DNA of 64,000 nucleotides from Winogradskyella alexanderae (lineage in GTDB: Bacteria > Bacteroidota > Bacteroidia > Flavobacteriales > Flavobacteriaceae). The notes beneath the pieces are model-generated. The model ran no database searches, was not told the origin of the DNA, and worked only from the letters and a program-made list of their open reading frames with translations. The translations under genes and the position numbers were made by a program. Every line of letters begins with the position of its first letter. Position 1 is the first letter of the stretch. Shown here in pieces: positions 38,876 to 48,422 of the stretch. The stretch covers positions 169,240-233,239 of the forward strand of contig NZ_JAIUJR010000006.1 in NCBI RefSeq assembly GCF_020166335.1, read 5' to 3'.

Positions 38876-39748
38876 ATGGAAACGAAAATTGCTTCAAATA
38901 TTTTACCAGAACGCAAGCCTAAATGGTTAAGGGTAAAACTTCCTACGGGGAAAAAATACACAGAATTAAGAGGGCTCGTAGATAAATACAAATTAAACAC
39001 TATTTGCACCTCAGGAAGCTGTCCAAATATGGGCGAATGCTGGGGAGAAGGTACAGCAACATTCATGATATTGGGGAACATATGTACCCGCTCCTGTGGT
39101 TTTTGTGGTGTTAAGACAGGACGTCCTGAGGCTGTCGACTGGGATGAACCGGAAAAAGTTGCACGATCTATCAAAATAATGCAAATCAAACATGCTGTAT
39201 TAACAAGTGTAGACAGAGATGATTTAAAGGATATGGGTAGCATTATGTGGGCCGAGACCGTTAAGGCAGTACGACGAATGAATCCGAATACTACCCTAGA
39301 AACACTAATACCAGACTTTCAAGGTGTTGAACGTCATATAGATAGGATAATTGAAGTAGCTCCAGAGGTAGTGTCGCACAATATCGAAACTGTTAGAAGA
39401 CTTACACGTGAGGTACGTATACAGGCTAAATATGACCAGAGTATGGGCGTTTTAAAATATTTGAAACAACAAGGCCAGCGAAGAACTAAATCGGGTATAA
39501 TGCTTGGTTTAGGAGAAGCGCGCGAGGAAGTCATAGAAACATTGCATGATTTAAGAGATAACGACGTTGATGTCGTTACAATTGGGCAATATCTTCAACC
39601 AAGTAAAAAACATCTTCCTGTACAGCGATTTATTAACCCAGATGAATTTAAAGAATATGAGGAAATAGGCCTTAGTTTAGGCTTTCGACATGTTGAAAGC
39701 AGCGCGTTAGTGAGATCCTCTTATAAAGCGCAAAAGCATATAAATTAA
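38876..39748 (+). CDS. lipA: Lipoyl synthase
   Basis: Radical-SAM enzyme that inserts two sulfurs into octanoyl groups on lipoyl domains. Both cluster sites are complete: the auxiliary cluster [13 protein letters not shown] and the radical-SAM motif CTRSCGFC. Other blocks are [16 protein letters not shown]-like LIPDFQG and the closing [16 protein letters not shown] with the conserved C-terminal Ser that ligates the auxiliary cluster. The 290-residue length is normal. It overlaps the following gap gene by one base (TAATG). Confidence 0.97.
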   Translation: METKIASNILPERKPKWLRVKLPTGKKYTELRGLVDKYKLNTICTSGSCPNMGECWGEGTATFMILGNICTRSCGFCGVKTGRPEAVDWDEPEKVARSIKIMQIKHAVLTSVDRDDLKDMGSIMWAETVKAVRRMNPNTTLETLIPDFQGVERHIDRIIEVAPEVVSHNIETVRRLTREVRIQAKYDQSMGVLKYLKQQGQRRTKSGIMLGLGEAREEVIETLHDLRDNDVDVVTIGQYLQPSKKHLPVQRFINPDEFKEYEEIGLSLGFRHVESSALVRSSYKAQKHIN

Positions 39749-40764
39749 TGATTAGGGTAGCCATTAATGGATTTGGCAGAATTGGTAGACGTGTCTTTAG
39801 ACTAGCATTACAAAATCCAGATATAAAGATTGTAGGTATTAACGATCTTGCAGACGCTAAAACCTTGAGTCATCTTTTAAAATACGATAGTATTCATGGC
39901 ATTTTAAATGACGTTGTCGGTTTTGAGAAAAACCATGTAATTGTCAATGGCGTAAAAATTCCGCTATCAAATGCTCCTCATCCTTCAAAAATAAATTGGT
40001 CGGATATCAAACCAGACTTTGTAATTGAATCAACTGGAAAATTCAAAACAAAAAGTGACCTACAGCAACACATCAATAAGGGTGCTAAAAGAGTAATTCT
40101 TTCAGTGCCACCAATTGAGGATGATGTCAAAACTATTGTTTTAGGGGTTAATGATAACGAATTAAATGGTGGTGAAACAATAATTTCTAATGCTTCTTGC
40201 ACAACCAACAATGCAGCGCCGATGATTGCTCTCATCAAAAAACACTTTGGAATTAAGCAAGCCTATATCACCACAATACACTCTTATACGACAGATCAAA
40301 GCTTGCATGACCAGCCACATCGTGATTTAAGAAGAGCTAGAGCAGCCGGGCAATCAATTGTACCAACAACAACAGGTGCTGCAAAGGCACTAACAAAAAT
40401 ATTTCCAGATTTATCAAATGTAATTGGCGGTTGTGGTATTAGAGTCCCGGTGGCAAACGGATCATTGACCGATATTACTATAAACGTTAAAAAACAGACA
40501 ACTATTGATGAAGTAAACCAAATCTTCAAATCTGCTTCTAAAGAAGAACTCAAAGGCATTTTACAATATACTGAAGACCCCATTGTTTCCGTTGATATTA
40601 TTGGCAATACACATTCGTGCACTTTCGATGCTCAAATGACGTCAGTAATTGGAAAAATGGTAAAAATAGTAGGCTGGTACGATAATGAAACTGGCTATAG
40701 CTCAAGAATTTTAGATTTAATTTGCAATTTATCGAAGAAAACACCACTTTTGTCGAATAAATAA
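39748..40764 (+). CDS. gap: Glyceraldehyde-3-phosphate dehydrogenase, type I
   Basis: NAD-dependent oxidation of glyceraldehyde-3-phosphate in glycolysis, or the reverse. The 338 residues show the Rossmann start VAINGFGRIGRRVFR, the catalytic SNASCTTNN with Cys151, the phosphate-site block HSYTTDQSLHDQPHRDLRRARAA and the C-terminal WYDNETGYSSR. It is translationally coupled to lipA, an order found in other flavobacteria. Which of possibly several gap genes is the main glycolytic one cannot be told. Confidence 0.95.
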   Translation: MIRVAINGFGRIGRRVFRLALQNPDIKIVGINDLADAKTLSHLLKYDSIHGILNDVVGFEKNHVIVNGVKIPLSNAPHPSKINWSDIKPDFVIESTGKFKTKSDLQQHINKGAKRVILSVPPIEDDVKTIVLGVNDNELNGGETIISNASCTTNNAAPMIALIKKHFGIKQAYITTIHSYTTDQSLHDQPHRDLRRARAAGQSIVPTTTGAAKALTKIFPDLSNVIGGCGIRVPVANGSLTDITINVKKQTTIDEVNQIFKSASKEELKGILQYTEDPIVSVDIIGNTHSCTFDAQMTSVIGKMVKIVGWYDNETGYSSRILDLICNLSKKTPLLSNK

Positions 40765-40765
40765 T

Positions 40766-40773
40766 TATATTTG
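40766..40773 (+). promoter_or_regulatory. Promoter -7 box of the hybrid kinase gene
   Basis: TATATTTG, full TAnnTTTG match, 19 bases before the ATG. It overlaps the end of the gap gene, and a TTG at 40750 is closer than the usual spacing. Confidence 0.5.
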
Positions 40774-40792
40774 TTCAAACGAGAGAGCTGAA

Positions 40793-43030
40793 ATGTCCCG
40801 AATCAAATATTACATATTTGTTTTTTTAGCGTGTTTTTGTGGCCTGATCCATGCGCAACTAGATGACGTTGAAGATGTGGATATGCTTGCATTAAGACTT
40901 CAAAACTACATTGATCAAGCTAAATTAGAAAGCGACAGAGGCGACTACTATAATGCCAAAGATAATCTAAACAAAGCACTTGACGTCGCTGAAAAAATAG
41001 ACGATAAATCTAGTCAAGGAATTATACATACCAAGATCGCTAAAGTTCAGTTTTTGGTGAACGAATATGAACAGGCAAATCTATCCTTAAGCAAAGCTCT
41101 AAACATTCAGAGAGAAATTGACGATTACGGTAACAGAGCCGTTAGTTATAATATCAAGGGTGTTTTTTTAAGCGCAAAAGAAGATTATGAAACTGCACTC
41201 GATTATTTTAATTCTGCAAAAAACTTGTTTGAGCAAGAGGGACTTGAAGAGTATATCTCTGAAGTTACTCTGAATGAGGCAAAAGTCCACATTGCTCTTG
41301 AACAATATGAAGATGCCAAATCACTGCTTGAGCGCACCATCATTATTGCGAATAAGTATGAACAAAATCGCATATTAAGCAGCGCCTTAATTCAATCTGG
41401 AAGCGTTTCATCTGCACTAGGAAGCCACGACTTGGCATTGACCCAAGTTAATGAAGGCTTAGAACTTGCCAGAGTAAATAATATTAAAGACAATGTTAAT
41501 GCTGCTTATAAAACCTTAAGTGAAATATATAATAACGATGGTGACTATAAAAACTCTCTAGTCTATTTTAAAAGGCATATCCATCTTTCTGACTCGCTTA
41601 TGAATATTAAAAGAGAGAATCTAGCGTCGGGTATACCAGGTCAATATCTAAGTGATTATAAAAATGCAGAAAACGAGCAGTTAAAAGCTCAAATTGAGGA
41701 GGTGAAATCAGAAAGTGATTTTACAAGAATAACTACTATACTAAGTATTGCATTAATTACAATTCTTTCTCTATTAACCCTTTCGTTATATAAAAACAAT
41801 AACATCAGATTAAAAACCAACAATATGCTTCATAAGAAAAATGATGAGCTTATTGTTGCAAAAGAAAAGGCTGAACTTGCCTCTAAGACCAAAGCAAACT
41901 TCTTATCTACAGTAACACATGAGCTGAGAACACCTCTATACGCAGTTACGGGATTAACCACTATGCTTTTAGACGAAGACCCAAAAGAACATCAAATACC
42001 ACATTTAAAGTCTTTGAAGTTTTCAGGGGATTATTTGCTAACGTTTATTAACGATATACTTCAAATAAATAAAATTGAAGCAAACAAGGTTGAATTAGAT
42101 CCAGAAGAATTCAATCTTAAAACTAAAATTGAAAATGTAATGTCTGCACTAAGTAATTCCGCTAAGGATAACGGTACAAAATTACATTTTGAATATGAAG
42201 ATGGTTTGCCAGAAACCTACATTGGCGACCAACTTAAAATTTCCCAAATCCTAATTAACCTACTTGGAAATGCCATTAAATTCACAAAAGATGGAGACAT
42301 CTGGATTAGAACGTACAAGATAGACCAAAAAGATAAGCTCTGTACGTTACGATTCGAGGTTGAAGATAATGGTATTGGTATTACAAAAGAAAAACAAGAC
42401 CAAATGTTTGAGAGTTTTTCTCAAGGTTCTGTTCAAATAAACAGAAAATATGGCGGTACCGGACTTGGTTTATCTATTGTAAAAGGTCTTATTCAGATTC
42501 TAAAAGGTAAAATCTACTTAAAGAGCGAACTTGGAAAAGGTACAACGTTCTTTTTCGAAATTCCCTTGGAGATCATTGAAACTACCAAAATTAAAAAAGT
42601 TGAAGACAACCAAAAACCAAGTAAAATGGAAGGCTTAGATTTAAGTGACGTGAAGATTCTTGTTGTGGAAGACAACAAAATCAACCAGATGATTACCAAA
42701 AAGATCCTTAACAAAATGGGCTTGCACTGTGATGTAGTAGATAATGGTGAGTCAGCTGTAGAACAAGTTAAGAAGGTTGATTATAAAGTGGTTCTTATGG
42801 ACATACATATGCCAGGTATCAGTGGTCTTGAAGCCACCAAAATAATAAGGACTTTTGATAAGGAGCTTACCATATTTGCCCTTACAGCGGTTACACTAGA
42901 AGATAAAATGCATGAGTTCGGTGAGGCTGGGTTTAACGATATAATCTCAAAACCATTTAAACAAGAAGATTTTGAGAATAAATTGTACGATGTCTTAACA
43001 GGTAAAGAAGTTATATCAAGCTTCTTTTAA
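40793..43030 (+). CDS. TPR hybrid sensor histidine kinase / response regulator
   Basis: A 745-residue membrane signalling protein. After a signal peptide comes a periplasmic array of about six TPR repeats (30-270), one membrane helix (313-333), a coiled coil, and a HisKA domain with THELRTP (phospho-acceptor His376). The HATPase domain has the N-box Asn493, DNGIG (525-529) and GGTGLGL (554-560). A C-terminal receiver follows, with VVEDNKINQ and the phospho-acceptor Asp670 in LMDIHMPG. No output DNA-binding domain is fused and no partner regulator is adjacent. Its 3' end overlaps lpxK by 20 bases, tail to tail. Confidence 0.93.
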   Translation: MSRIKYYIFVFLACFCGLIHAQLDDVEDVDMLALRLQNYIDQAKLESDRGDYYNAKDNLNKALDVAEKIDDKSSQGIIHTKIAKVQFLVNEYEQANLSLSKALNIQREIDDYGNRAVSYNIKGVFLSAKEDYETALDYFNSAKNLFEQEGLEEYISEVTLNEAKVHIALEQYEDAKSLLERTIIIANKYEQNRILSSALIQSGSVSSALGSHDLALTQVNEGLELARVNNIKDNVNAAYKTLSEIYNNDGDYKNSLVYFKRHIHLSDSLMNIKRENLASGIPGQYLSDYKNAENEQLKAQIEEVKSESDFTRITTILSIALITILSLLTLSLYKNNNIRLKTNNMLHKKNDELIVAKEKAELASKTKANFLSTVTHELRTPLYAVTGLTTMLLDEDPKEHQIPHLKSLKFSGDYLLTFINDILQINKIEANKVELDPEEFNLKTKIENVMSALSNSAKDNGTKLHFEYEDGLPETYIGDQLKISQILINLLGNAIKFTKDGDIWIRTYKIDQKDKLCTLRFEVEDNGIGITKEKQDQMFESFSQGSVQINRKYGGTGLGLSIVKGLIQILKGKIYLKSELGKGTTFFFEIPLEIIETTKIKKVEDNQKPSKMEGLDLSDVKILVVEDNKINQMITKKILNKMGLHCDVVDNGESAVEQVKKVDYKVVLMDIHMPGISGLEATKIIRTFDKELTIFALTAVTLEDKMHEFGEAGFNDIISKPFKQEDFENKLYDVLTGKEVISSFF

Positions 43031-44024
43031 ATACAAAGGCTTTTATGAGTGCATTAAATTCCTCTTCATTTTCAATTTTCGTCTCAATTGGCAAATAGTA
43101 CAAATTATGTGAAAGACGTTTATTGGCCGATAGTCTTACAAAATCCTTTTCAGTTGTAATTAGCAACTCTTTTTTAGACAGCATTTCAATTTCTGAAACC
43201 CTAAAATTATGGTGATCAGGATATTCAATATGATCAAATTTCAGACCTTTCTGTACCAAATAATCTACTAACGGATCAGCGTTTGCAATTCCAGTAACCA
43301 AGGTAAATTTGGGTAAATCAGCAACATTTAAATTAGAGTTAAACCCTATTACTTCTTGTGCATAAGTAATAAAACTGAAAAACACCTTCTGATGTGATTT
43401 TAATTTAAGATTTTGCTTAATTACAGCCTTATCCGCTTCTGTTATATTACTCTTACACTTTGTTACAAGAATAATATCTGCACGTTTTCTACCAGATTTC
43501 GGCTCCCTTAAATTCCCAGTTGGCAACACAAAGTCCAGGTAGTAAGGTTTGTCATATGCTGTAAGTAAAATATTTAGTCCCGCACTAACTTTTCTATGCT
43601 GGTAGGCATCATCCAACAAGATTACATTAGTTTGGTCTTTCAATTTTAATAACTGTTCTATTCCATTCTGTCTGTTTGAGTCAACAGCCACATGAATATT
43701 ATCAAATTTTTTGTAAAACTGGTAAGGTTCGTCTCCAATAGTTTGAACAGTAGCGTCCTTATTTGCCAAAACAAATCCATCAGTATTGCGCTTATAACCT
43801 CTGCTTAAGGTTGCGACCCTGTTGTTATTCTGTAAGAGCCTAATTAAATATTCTATCAATGGTGTTTTCCCTGTACCACCAGTACTTAAATTCCCAACAC
43901 AAATTAGAGGTGTTTCGTATGTCCTAGATTCAAATACATTGACATCATACAACCAGTTTCGTAACCAGGTAACGATAAAGTAAATAGGTGTAATTGGAAA
44001 TAATATAATTCGGATGAATTTCAT
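43011..44024 (-). CDS. lpxK: Tetraacyldisaccharide 4'-kinase
   Basis: Phosphorylates the lipid A disaccharide at the 4' position at the inner membrane. The 337 residues have an N-terminal membrane anchor (IILFPITPIYFIVTWLRNW), the Walker A loop CVGNLSTGGTGKTPL, and downstream blocks YKRNTDGFV, GDEPYQFYKKF, LLDDAYQHRKV and TEKDFVRL. All are standard. It is convergent with the hybrid kinase gene, with overlapping 3' ends, and divergent from the Nif3 gene with a 40-base gap. Confidence 0.95.
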   Translation of the reverse strand: MKFIRIILFPITPIYFIVTWLRNWLYDVNVFESRTYETPLICVGNLSTGGTGKTPLIEYLIRLLQNNNRVATLSRGYKRNTDGFVLANKDATVQTIGDEPYQFYKKFDNIHVAVDSNRQNGIEQLLKLKDQTNVILLDDAYQHRKVSAGLNILLTAYDKPYYLDFVLPTGNLREPKSGRKRADIILVTKCKSNITEADKAVIKQNLKLKSHQKVFFSFITYAQEVIGFNSNLNVADLPKFTLVTGIANADPLVDYLVQKGLKFDHIEYPDHHNFRVSEIEMLSKKELLITTEKDFVRLSANKRLSHNLYYLPIETKIENEEEFNALIKAFVFKRSLI

Positions 44025-44040
44025 TGCTACTAAAATATGC

Positions 44041-44048
44041 TATTTTTG
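44041..44048 (+). promoter_or_regulatory. Promoter -7 box of the Nif3-like gene
   Basis: TATTTTTG, full match; ATG 17 bases downstream. A TTG at 44024 is at shorter than usual spacing. Confidence 0.5.
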
Positions 44049-44064
44049 ATACAAATAACCATTT

Positions 44065-45159
44065 ATGACAATACAAGACGTAATTGACTGCCTACAAGAT
44101 TTAGCACCATTAAACTATGCAGAAGATTTTGATAATGTTGGTTTATTGGTTGGTGATAATAACAAAAACGTCACTGGTATTTTAGTAACCTTAGATACCA
44201 TTGAGGCTGTAATCGATGAAGCCATTGAAAACAGTTGTAATCTCATAGTTAGTTTTCACCCTATCATTTTCAAGGGATTAAAAAAACTTACAGGAAAAAC
44301 CTATGTAGAACGTGTAGCTATAAAAGCCATACAGAACGATATTGCTATATTTTCTATTCATACAGCTCTGGATAATGCTTACATGGGCGTTAATGCTATA
44401 ATTTGCGATAAACTCAACCTAAAAAACAAGAAAATACTATTACCTCAGCCTGGTGTTATTAAGAAACTTCAAACTTATGTGCCGAAAGAACATGCAATTG
44501 CACTAAGAACCGCTCTTTTTGATGCAGGTGCAGGAAGTTTGGGCAACTATGAGTCGTGTAGTTTTAATGTTGAAGGCAAAGGTACATATATGGGAAACCA
44601 AAATTCTAATCCATCACATGGTCAAAAAGGACAATTACATACCGAAAATGAAATTGCAGTTTCAGTAGTATTTAAAAAACACCTTCAGTCTAAGGTATTA
44701 AAGGCACTGTTTGAGACTCATCCTTATGAGGAGGTCGCTTACGAAATCATGGTTTTGGATAATACCGACGCTTACACAGGTATGGGAATGATTGGCGAAT
44801 TAAATGATCCTATGGACGAAAAAGAATGTTTAAATTGGATTAAATCTACATTTAATTCAGGCTGTATTAAACATTCAAAGTTACGGTCAAAACCAATTAA
44901 AAAAATTGCTGTTTTAGGCGGTTCAGGTAGTTTTGCGATTGATGCGGCAAAAACCAATGGTGCAGACTTATTTGTTACTGCAGACTTAAAGTACCATGAC
45001 TTCTTCACTGCAGAAAATGATATCGTCTTGGCCGACATTGGACATTCCGAAAGTGAACAATTCACAAAATCGTTTTTAGTAGACTATCTCTCGAAAAAAA
45101 TTACTAGTTTTGCAATCATTTTATCAAAGACAAATACAAATCCGGTTAAGTATTTATAA
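44065..45159 (+). CDS. Nif3-like dinuclear metal centre protein
   Basis: A 364-residue member of the NIF3/YqfO family with a hexameric toroid fold and a di-metal site. The metal ligands are suggested by VSFHPIIFKGL and FSIHTALDNA in the N-terminal half and by DIGHSESEQ in the C-terminal half. The middle (about 130-230) carries the PII-like insertion found in longer members (YVPKEHAIALRTALFDAGAG, FETHPYEEVAYEI). Proposed as GTP cyclohydrolase-like, but the role is not settled. It is followed two bases later by the coiled-coil gene, a pair conserved across many bacteria. Confidence 0.9.
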   Translation: MTIQDVIDCLQDLAPLNYAEDFDNVGLLVGDNNKNVTGILVTLDTIEAVIDEAIENSCNLIVSFHPIIFKGLKKLTGKTYVERVAIKAIQNDIAIFSIHTALDNAYMGVNAIICDKLNLKNKKILLPQPGVIKKLQTYVPKEHAIALRTALFDAGAGSLGNYESCSFNVEGKGTYMGNQNSNPSHGQKGQLHTENEIAVSVVFKKHLQSKVLKALFETHPYEEVAYEIMVLDNTDAYTGMGMIGELNDPMDEKECLNWIKSTFNSGCIKHSKLRSKPIKKIAVLGGSGSFAIDAAKTNGADLFVTADLKYHDFFTAENDIVLADIGHSESEQFTKSFLVDYLSKKITSFAIILSKTNTNPVKYL

Positions 45160-45161
45160 TT

Positions 45162-45947
45162 ATGGCAAAAAAAGCTGAAGTTTCTGTCGAAGAACGATTA
45201 AGAGCACTGTATGATTTACAATTAATAGACTCTAGAGTAGACGAAATAAGAAATGTCAGAGGTGAGCTCCCCTTAGAAGTAAGAGATTTAGAAGATGAGG
45301 TTGAAGGTCTTACAAAACGATTGGAAAAGTTAAATGACAATCTTGCGGTTATAGATGATGAGATAAAAGGCAAAAAGAATCTTATTGAAGAAGCAAAGGC
45401 GCTAATAAAAAAATATAGCGAGCAACAAAAAAACGTCAGAAATAATAGAGAGTACAATTCTTTAACAAAAGAAGTTGAATATCAAGAACTTGAAATTCAA
45501 CTCGCAGAAAAGCACATTAAAGAATTCAAAGCACAAATAGAGCAGAAAAAAGAAGTCATTTCTGAGACTAAAGACAAATTAAAGGATCGCACAGCACACC
45601 TTAAACACAAAAAAGGTGAACTTAACGAGATTTTGAAAGAAACCGAAAAAGAAGAAGAAGCGTTGTTGGCTAAGTCAGCTGATTTTCAAAAGAAAATAGA
45701 TGAGCGCCTTGTGAATGCTTACCTCAGAATAAGAAATAATGTAAAAAATGGATTAGCAGTAGTACCGATTGAAAGAGGTGCATCTGGAGGGTCGTTTTTT
45801 ACAATACCACCACAAGTACAAGTTGAAATTGCATCACGTAAAAAAGTGATAACAGATGAACACAGTGGTCGTATTTTAGTTGATGCACAGTTGGCTGAAG
45901 AAGAAAAAGAAAAAATGGAAAAATTATTTGCTAAACTGAGCAAATAA
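45162..45947 (+). CDS. C4 zinc-ribbon family coiled-coil protein (zinc ligands lost)
   Basis: A 261-residue protein of the family conserved next to nif3-like genes. Residues of about 30-190 form a long antiparallel coiled coil rich in Lys and Glu. The C-terminal part, usually a zinc ribbon with CGGC and CxxCGR motifs, here reads GASGGSFFTIPPQ and VITDEHSGRILV: the overall frame is retained but no Cys is left, so zinc binding must be lost. Proposed as an RNA- or nucleotide-linked protein in other bacteria; function unknown. A terminator follows. Confidence 0.85.
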   Translation: MAKKAEVSVEERLRALYDLQLIDSRVDEIRNVRGELPLEVRDLEDEVEGLTKRLEKLNDNLAVIDDEIKGKKNLIEEAKALIKKYSEQQKNVRNNREYNSLTKEVEYQELEIQLAEKHIKEFKAQIEQKKEVISETKDKLKDRTAHLKHKKGELNEILKETEKEEEALLAKSADFQKKIDERLVNAYLRIRNNVKNGLAVVPIERGASGGSFFTIPPQVQVEIASRKKVITDEHSGRILVDAQLAEEEKEKMEKLFAKLSK

Positions 45948-45968
45948 TTAATTATCAAAGTATTTATA

Positions 45969-45998
45969 AAGCCTTTGCTCTATGCAGAGGCTTTTTTA
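45969..45998 (+). terminator. Terminator after the coiled-coil gene
   Basis: AAGCCTTTGC (45969-45978) pairs with GCAGAGGCTT (45984-45993), one internal mismatch, followed by a T run. Confidence 0.85.
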
Positions 45999-46071
45999 TT
46001 TAATATAATTTTAAAACTATTCACCCTAAGGAATGGTAAATTTGTTTCCAGATATAATTAAAGAGAGAGAG

Positions 46072-46734
46072 ATGAAGAAAATATTTTTTGTGCTGAGCAT
46101 TGCTTTTTGTTTTAATTGTCATAACCAAGCACAAATAAATCCAAAACAGCAAGCAGTAATTAATGCAGATCCTGTAGAAGTTCCTTTAACAAATGGGAAA
46201 GCAAAAGCATATTTTGCTAGTGGATGCTTTTGGTGTGTTGAAGCAATATATGAGAGTGTTAAAGGCGTAGACGAAGCAATAAGCGGCTATTCTGGTGGCT
46301 TCACCGAAAATCCCACATACGAATTAAGCAATACTGGCCGTACAGGACACGCAGAAGCAGTAGAAGTAATCTACGATCCAAATGTAGTTAGTTATGACAC
46401 GTTAGTAGATGTTTACTTTGGTTCGCAAAACCCAACTCAAGTACTTGGACAAGGTCCTGACACAGGATCACAATACCGATCGATTATATTTTATCAAAAT
46501 GACGAGCAAAAGAAAATAATTGAACAAAAAAAAGAAGCTCTTGCCAAAAAATTAGACGCCAAAATAGCTGCTGAGGTCTACCCTTTTCAAAAGTTTTGGG
46601 TAGCGGAGGCATATCATCAGGACTTTGAAAAACGCAATCCAAATCAGCGCTATGTCAGAGCAGTATCCATCCCTAGATTAAATAAATTCAAAGCAAAATT
46701 CCCTGAGCTTTTAAAAGAAAGCTCCAAACACTAA
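46072..46734 (+). CDS. msrA: Exported peptide-methionine (S)-S-oxide reductase
   Basis: Repairs the S-form of methionine sulfoxide in proteins. The catalytic block is ASGCFWCVEAIYE with Cys52, followed by SGYSGGFTENPTYE, GHAEAVEVIYDP and GSQYRSIIFY, all diagnostic of MsrA. The protein starts with a lipoprotein-like signal (MKKIFFVLSIAFCFNC), so it should act outside the cytoplasm. The ATG at 46072 is chosen because the 13 upstream in-frame codons from 46033 would place charged residues before the signal peptide. It stands alone between two terminators. Confidence 0.95.
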   Translation: MKKIFFVLSIAFCFNCHNQAQINPKQQAVINADPVEVPLTNGKAKAYFASGCFWCVEAIYESVKGVDEAISGYSGGFTENPTYELSNTGRTGHAEAVEVIYDPNVVSYDTLVDVYFGSQNPTQVLGQGPDTGSQYRSIIFYQNDEQKKIIEQKKEALAKKLDAKIAAEVYPFQKFWVAEAYHQDFEKRNPNQRYVRAVSIPRLNKFKAKFPELLKESSKH

Positions 46735-46737
46735 AAT

Positions 46738-46769
46738 AAAAAGCCTGTTTCTAGAACAGGCTTTATTTT
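46738..46769. terminator. Bidirectional terminator between msrA and the methyltransferase
   Basis: Perfect 10-bp stem AAAGCCTGTT (46740-46749) with AACAGGCTTT (46755-46764), five-base loop, A run on the left and T run on the right, so it serves both convergent genes. Confidence 0.9.
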
Positions 46770-47563
46770 TTAATAGCTTTTAACTCAAATAGCATAGGGA
46801 ACAAAGGTTCTTTCAAGCCATACATCCCACTATCCTTCTTTATTAAATCAGGAAAAACATCATATGGGCTTTCATCGTATTCATTTAGAAATTCTATTTC
46901 CAATCCCGCTTCAATTAATGCGTTTACCACATCACCCAAACCATGATTCCAACCATATTCCTTACTGATAATACTTGAGGATTTGTCCGCATAAGTTCCT
47001 TTATATTCCTCATAAATTACAGCCTCCTGGTTGTAATGGTATTTCATTATTGGTTTTCCTTCTATATAATCAAACATCCAGAGTATAGGATGAAACTCAA
47101 TTAAATAGAATATTCCTCCAGGACTAAGACGTTCTGCTATCATCTTTCCCCATGGTTTTAAGTCAGGTAGCCAACCAATGACGCCGTAACTTGTAAAAAC
47201 AATATCAAAGGTTTCATAAACATGTTTAGAGACATCCAAAACATTGCAACAGATAAATCTTGCATTTAAGTTAAGCTCTTCATTCAATTGTCTTGCCAAT
47301 TTTATGCCTTCATCACTCAAATCAATCCCAACACAATTTGCCCCTAATCTACTCCAGCTTAAAGTATCCTGTCCAAAATGACACTGCAAATGCAACAGTG
47401 ATTTTCCTTCAACACTACCAAGCGCCTGCAATTCGTATGGCATTAATGAAGATTTACCTGACTTAAAAGCTTCCATATTATACATCTCACTTTGTGCATG
47501 TACGGCTACCTTTTTATTCCAAGTTTCTTTATTAACATTAAAATAACTGTTAAGCTCTTCCAT
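46763..47563 (-). CDS. Class I SAM-dependent methyltransferase
   Basis: A 266-residue methyltransferase with the Rossmann-type SAM fold. Motif I is shifted from the usual GxGxG: LLHLQCHFGQDTLSW followed by GANCVGIDLSDEGIKLA; the later blocks FDIVFTSYGVIGWLPDL and LSPGGIFYLIEFHP are of the Methyltransf_11/25 type. The LQCHFGQDT form is typical of a Bacteroidota group with unknown substrate. Single gene, convergent with msrA and divergent from a lipoprotein gene. Confidence 0.85.
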   Translation of the reverse strand: MEELNSYFNVNKETWNKKVAVHAQSEMYNMEAFKSGKSSLMPYELQALGSVEGKSLLHLQCHFGQDTLSWSRLGANCVGIDLSDEGIKLARQLNEELNLNARFICCNVLDVSKHVYETFDIVFTSYGVIGWLPDLKPWGKMIAERLSPGGIFYLIEFHPILWMFDYIEGKPIMKYHYNQEAVIYEEYKGTYADKSSSIISKEYGWNHGLGDVVNALIEAGLEIEFLNEYDESPYDVFPDLIKKDSGMYGLKEPLFPMLFELKAIKK

Positions 47564-47569
47564 TCTACT

Positions 47570-47577
47570 TAATTTTG
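47570..47577 (+). promoter_or_regulatory. Promoter -7 box of the lipoprotein gene at 47603
   Basis: TAATTTTG, full match to TAnnTTTG, 25 bases before the ATG. Confidence 0.5.
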
Positions 47578-47602
47578 CCTCTAATTTATAATAAGTTTTA
47601 AA

Positions 47603-48283
47603 ATGAGATATATTTCTATTCTGCTAGTTTGCCTCACATTACTAGTTTCATGCAAGTCAAATAAAGAAAATCAATCAACATCCGAAAACCCTGACGAGCT
47701 AACTGTTGCGCAAAAAATTGCAAATGCACATGGTATTGATAATTGGGATAGAGTTTCTGAAATTAAATTTACATTTAAAGTAGATAGGGATTCAATAAAA
47801 GGTCAAGGCAGATCCTGGGTTTGGAAACCAAAGCACAATGAAGTTACAATGACCGTTGGAGATGCTGTTGTGAACTACAAACGGCATGAAATGGATAGCA
47901 CTCATATAAGTACCGATAGAGCATTTATAAACGACAAATTCTGGTTATTAGTACCATTTCAATTGGTCTGGGATGAAACTGCTATAATTTCAGAGTCAGT
48001 TAAAAAAGAATCACCTATTAAGAAGGAACTGCTAGATATGATTACAATAACATATCCAAATGAAGGAGGATATACCCCAGGTGATGCTTACGATATTTTC
48101 TATGATGAAAACTATTTAATAAAAGAATGGATTTTTAGAAAAGGTAATTCTGAAACACCTTCATTAACAACAACTTTTGAAAATTACCAAGACTTTAATG
48201 GAATAAAGATTGCCAAAGACCACAAACAAGAAGGTGGCATGTGGAATATTAACTTTGCAGACTTAACCATAACCTTAGAATGA
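47603..48283 (+). CDS. Lipoprotein of unknown function
   Basis: A 226-residue lipoprotein with signal MRYISILLVCLTLLVSC (lipobox LVSC, Cys17). The mature part begins with a short helix (TVAQKIANAHGIDNWDRV) and continues in beta-strand-rich segments such as EIKFTFKVDRD and RSWVWKPKHNEVTM, a pattern like the LolA/LppX half-barrel fold of outer-membrane-associated proteins in Bacteroidota. No catalytic motif is evident. Monocistronic, with a clear promoter and terminator. Confidence 0.75.
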   Translation: MRYISILLVCLTLLVSCKSNKENQSTSENPDELTVAQKIANAHGIDNWDRVSEIKFTFKVDRDSIKGQGRSWVWKPKHNEVTMTVGDAVVNYKRHEMDSTHISTDRAFINDKFWLLVPFQLVWDETAIISESVKKESPIKKELLDMITITYPNEGGYTPGDAYDIFYDENYLIKEWIFRKGNSETPSLTTTFENYQDFNGIKIAKDHKQEGGMWNINFADLTITLE

Positions 48284-48396
48284 TAAACGCCTAAACTTTT
48301 GGCATAAATTTTGCCCAACAAATTGTATGATTAACAATTAAGTTTCGACCGATGTTATAATTACATTTCCCGCCTTAGTGCGTCTATATATTTCCA

Positions 48397-48422
48397 CCAG
48401 CGCTTTGAAAAAAGCGCTTTTT
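48397..48422 (+). terminator. Terminator after the lipoprotein gene
   Basis: AGCGCTTT (48397-48404) pairs with AAAGCGCT (48409-48416), GAAA-type loop, then a T run. It abuts the stop of the convergent iron-sulfur gene. Confidence 0.85.
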
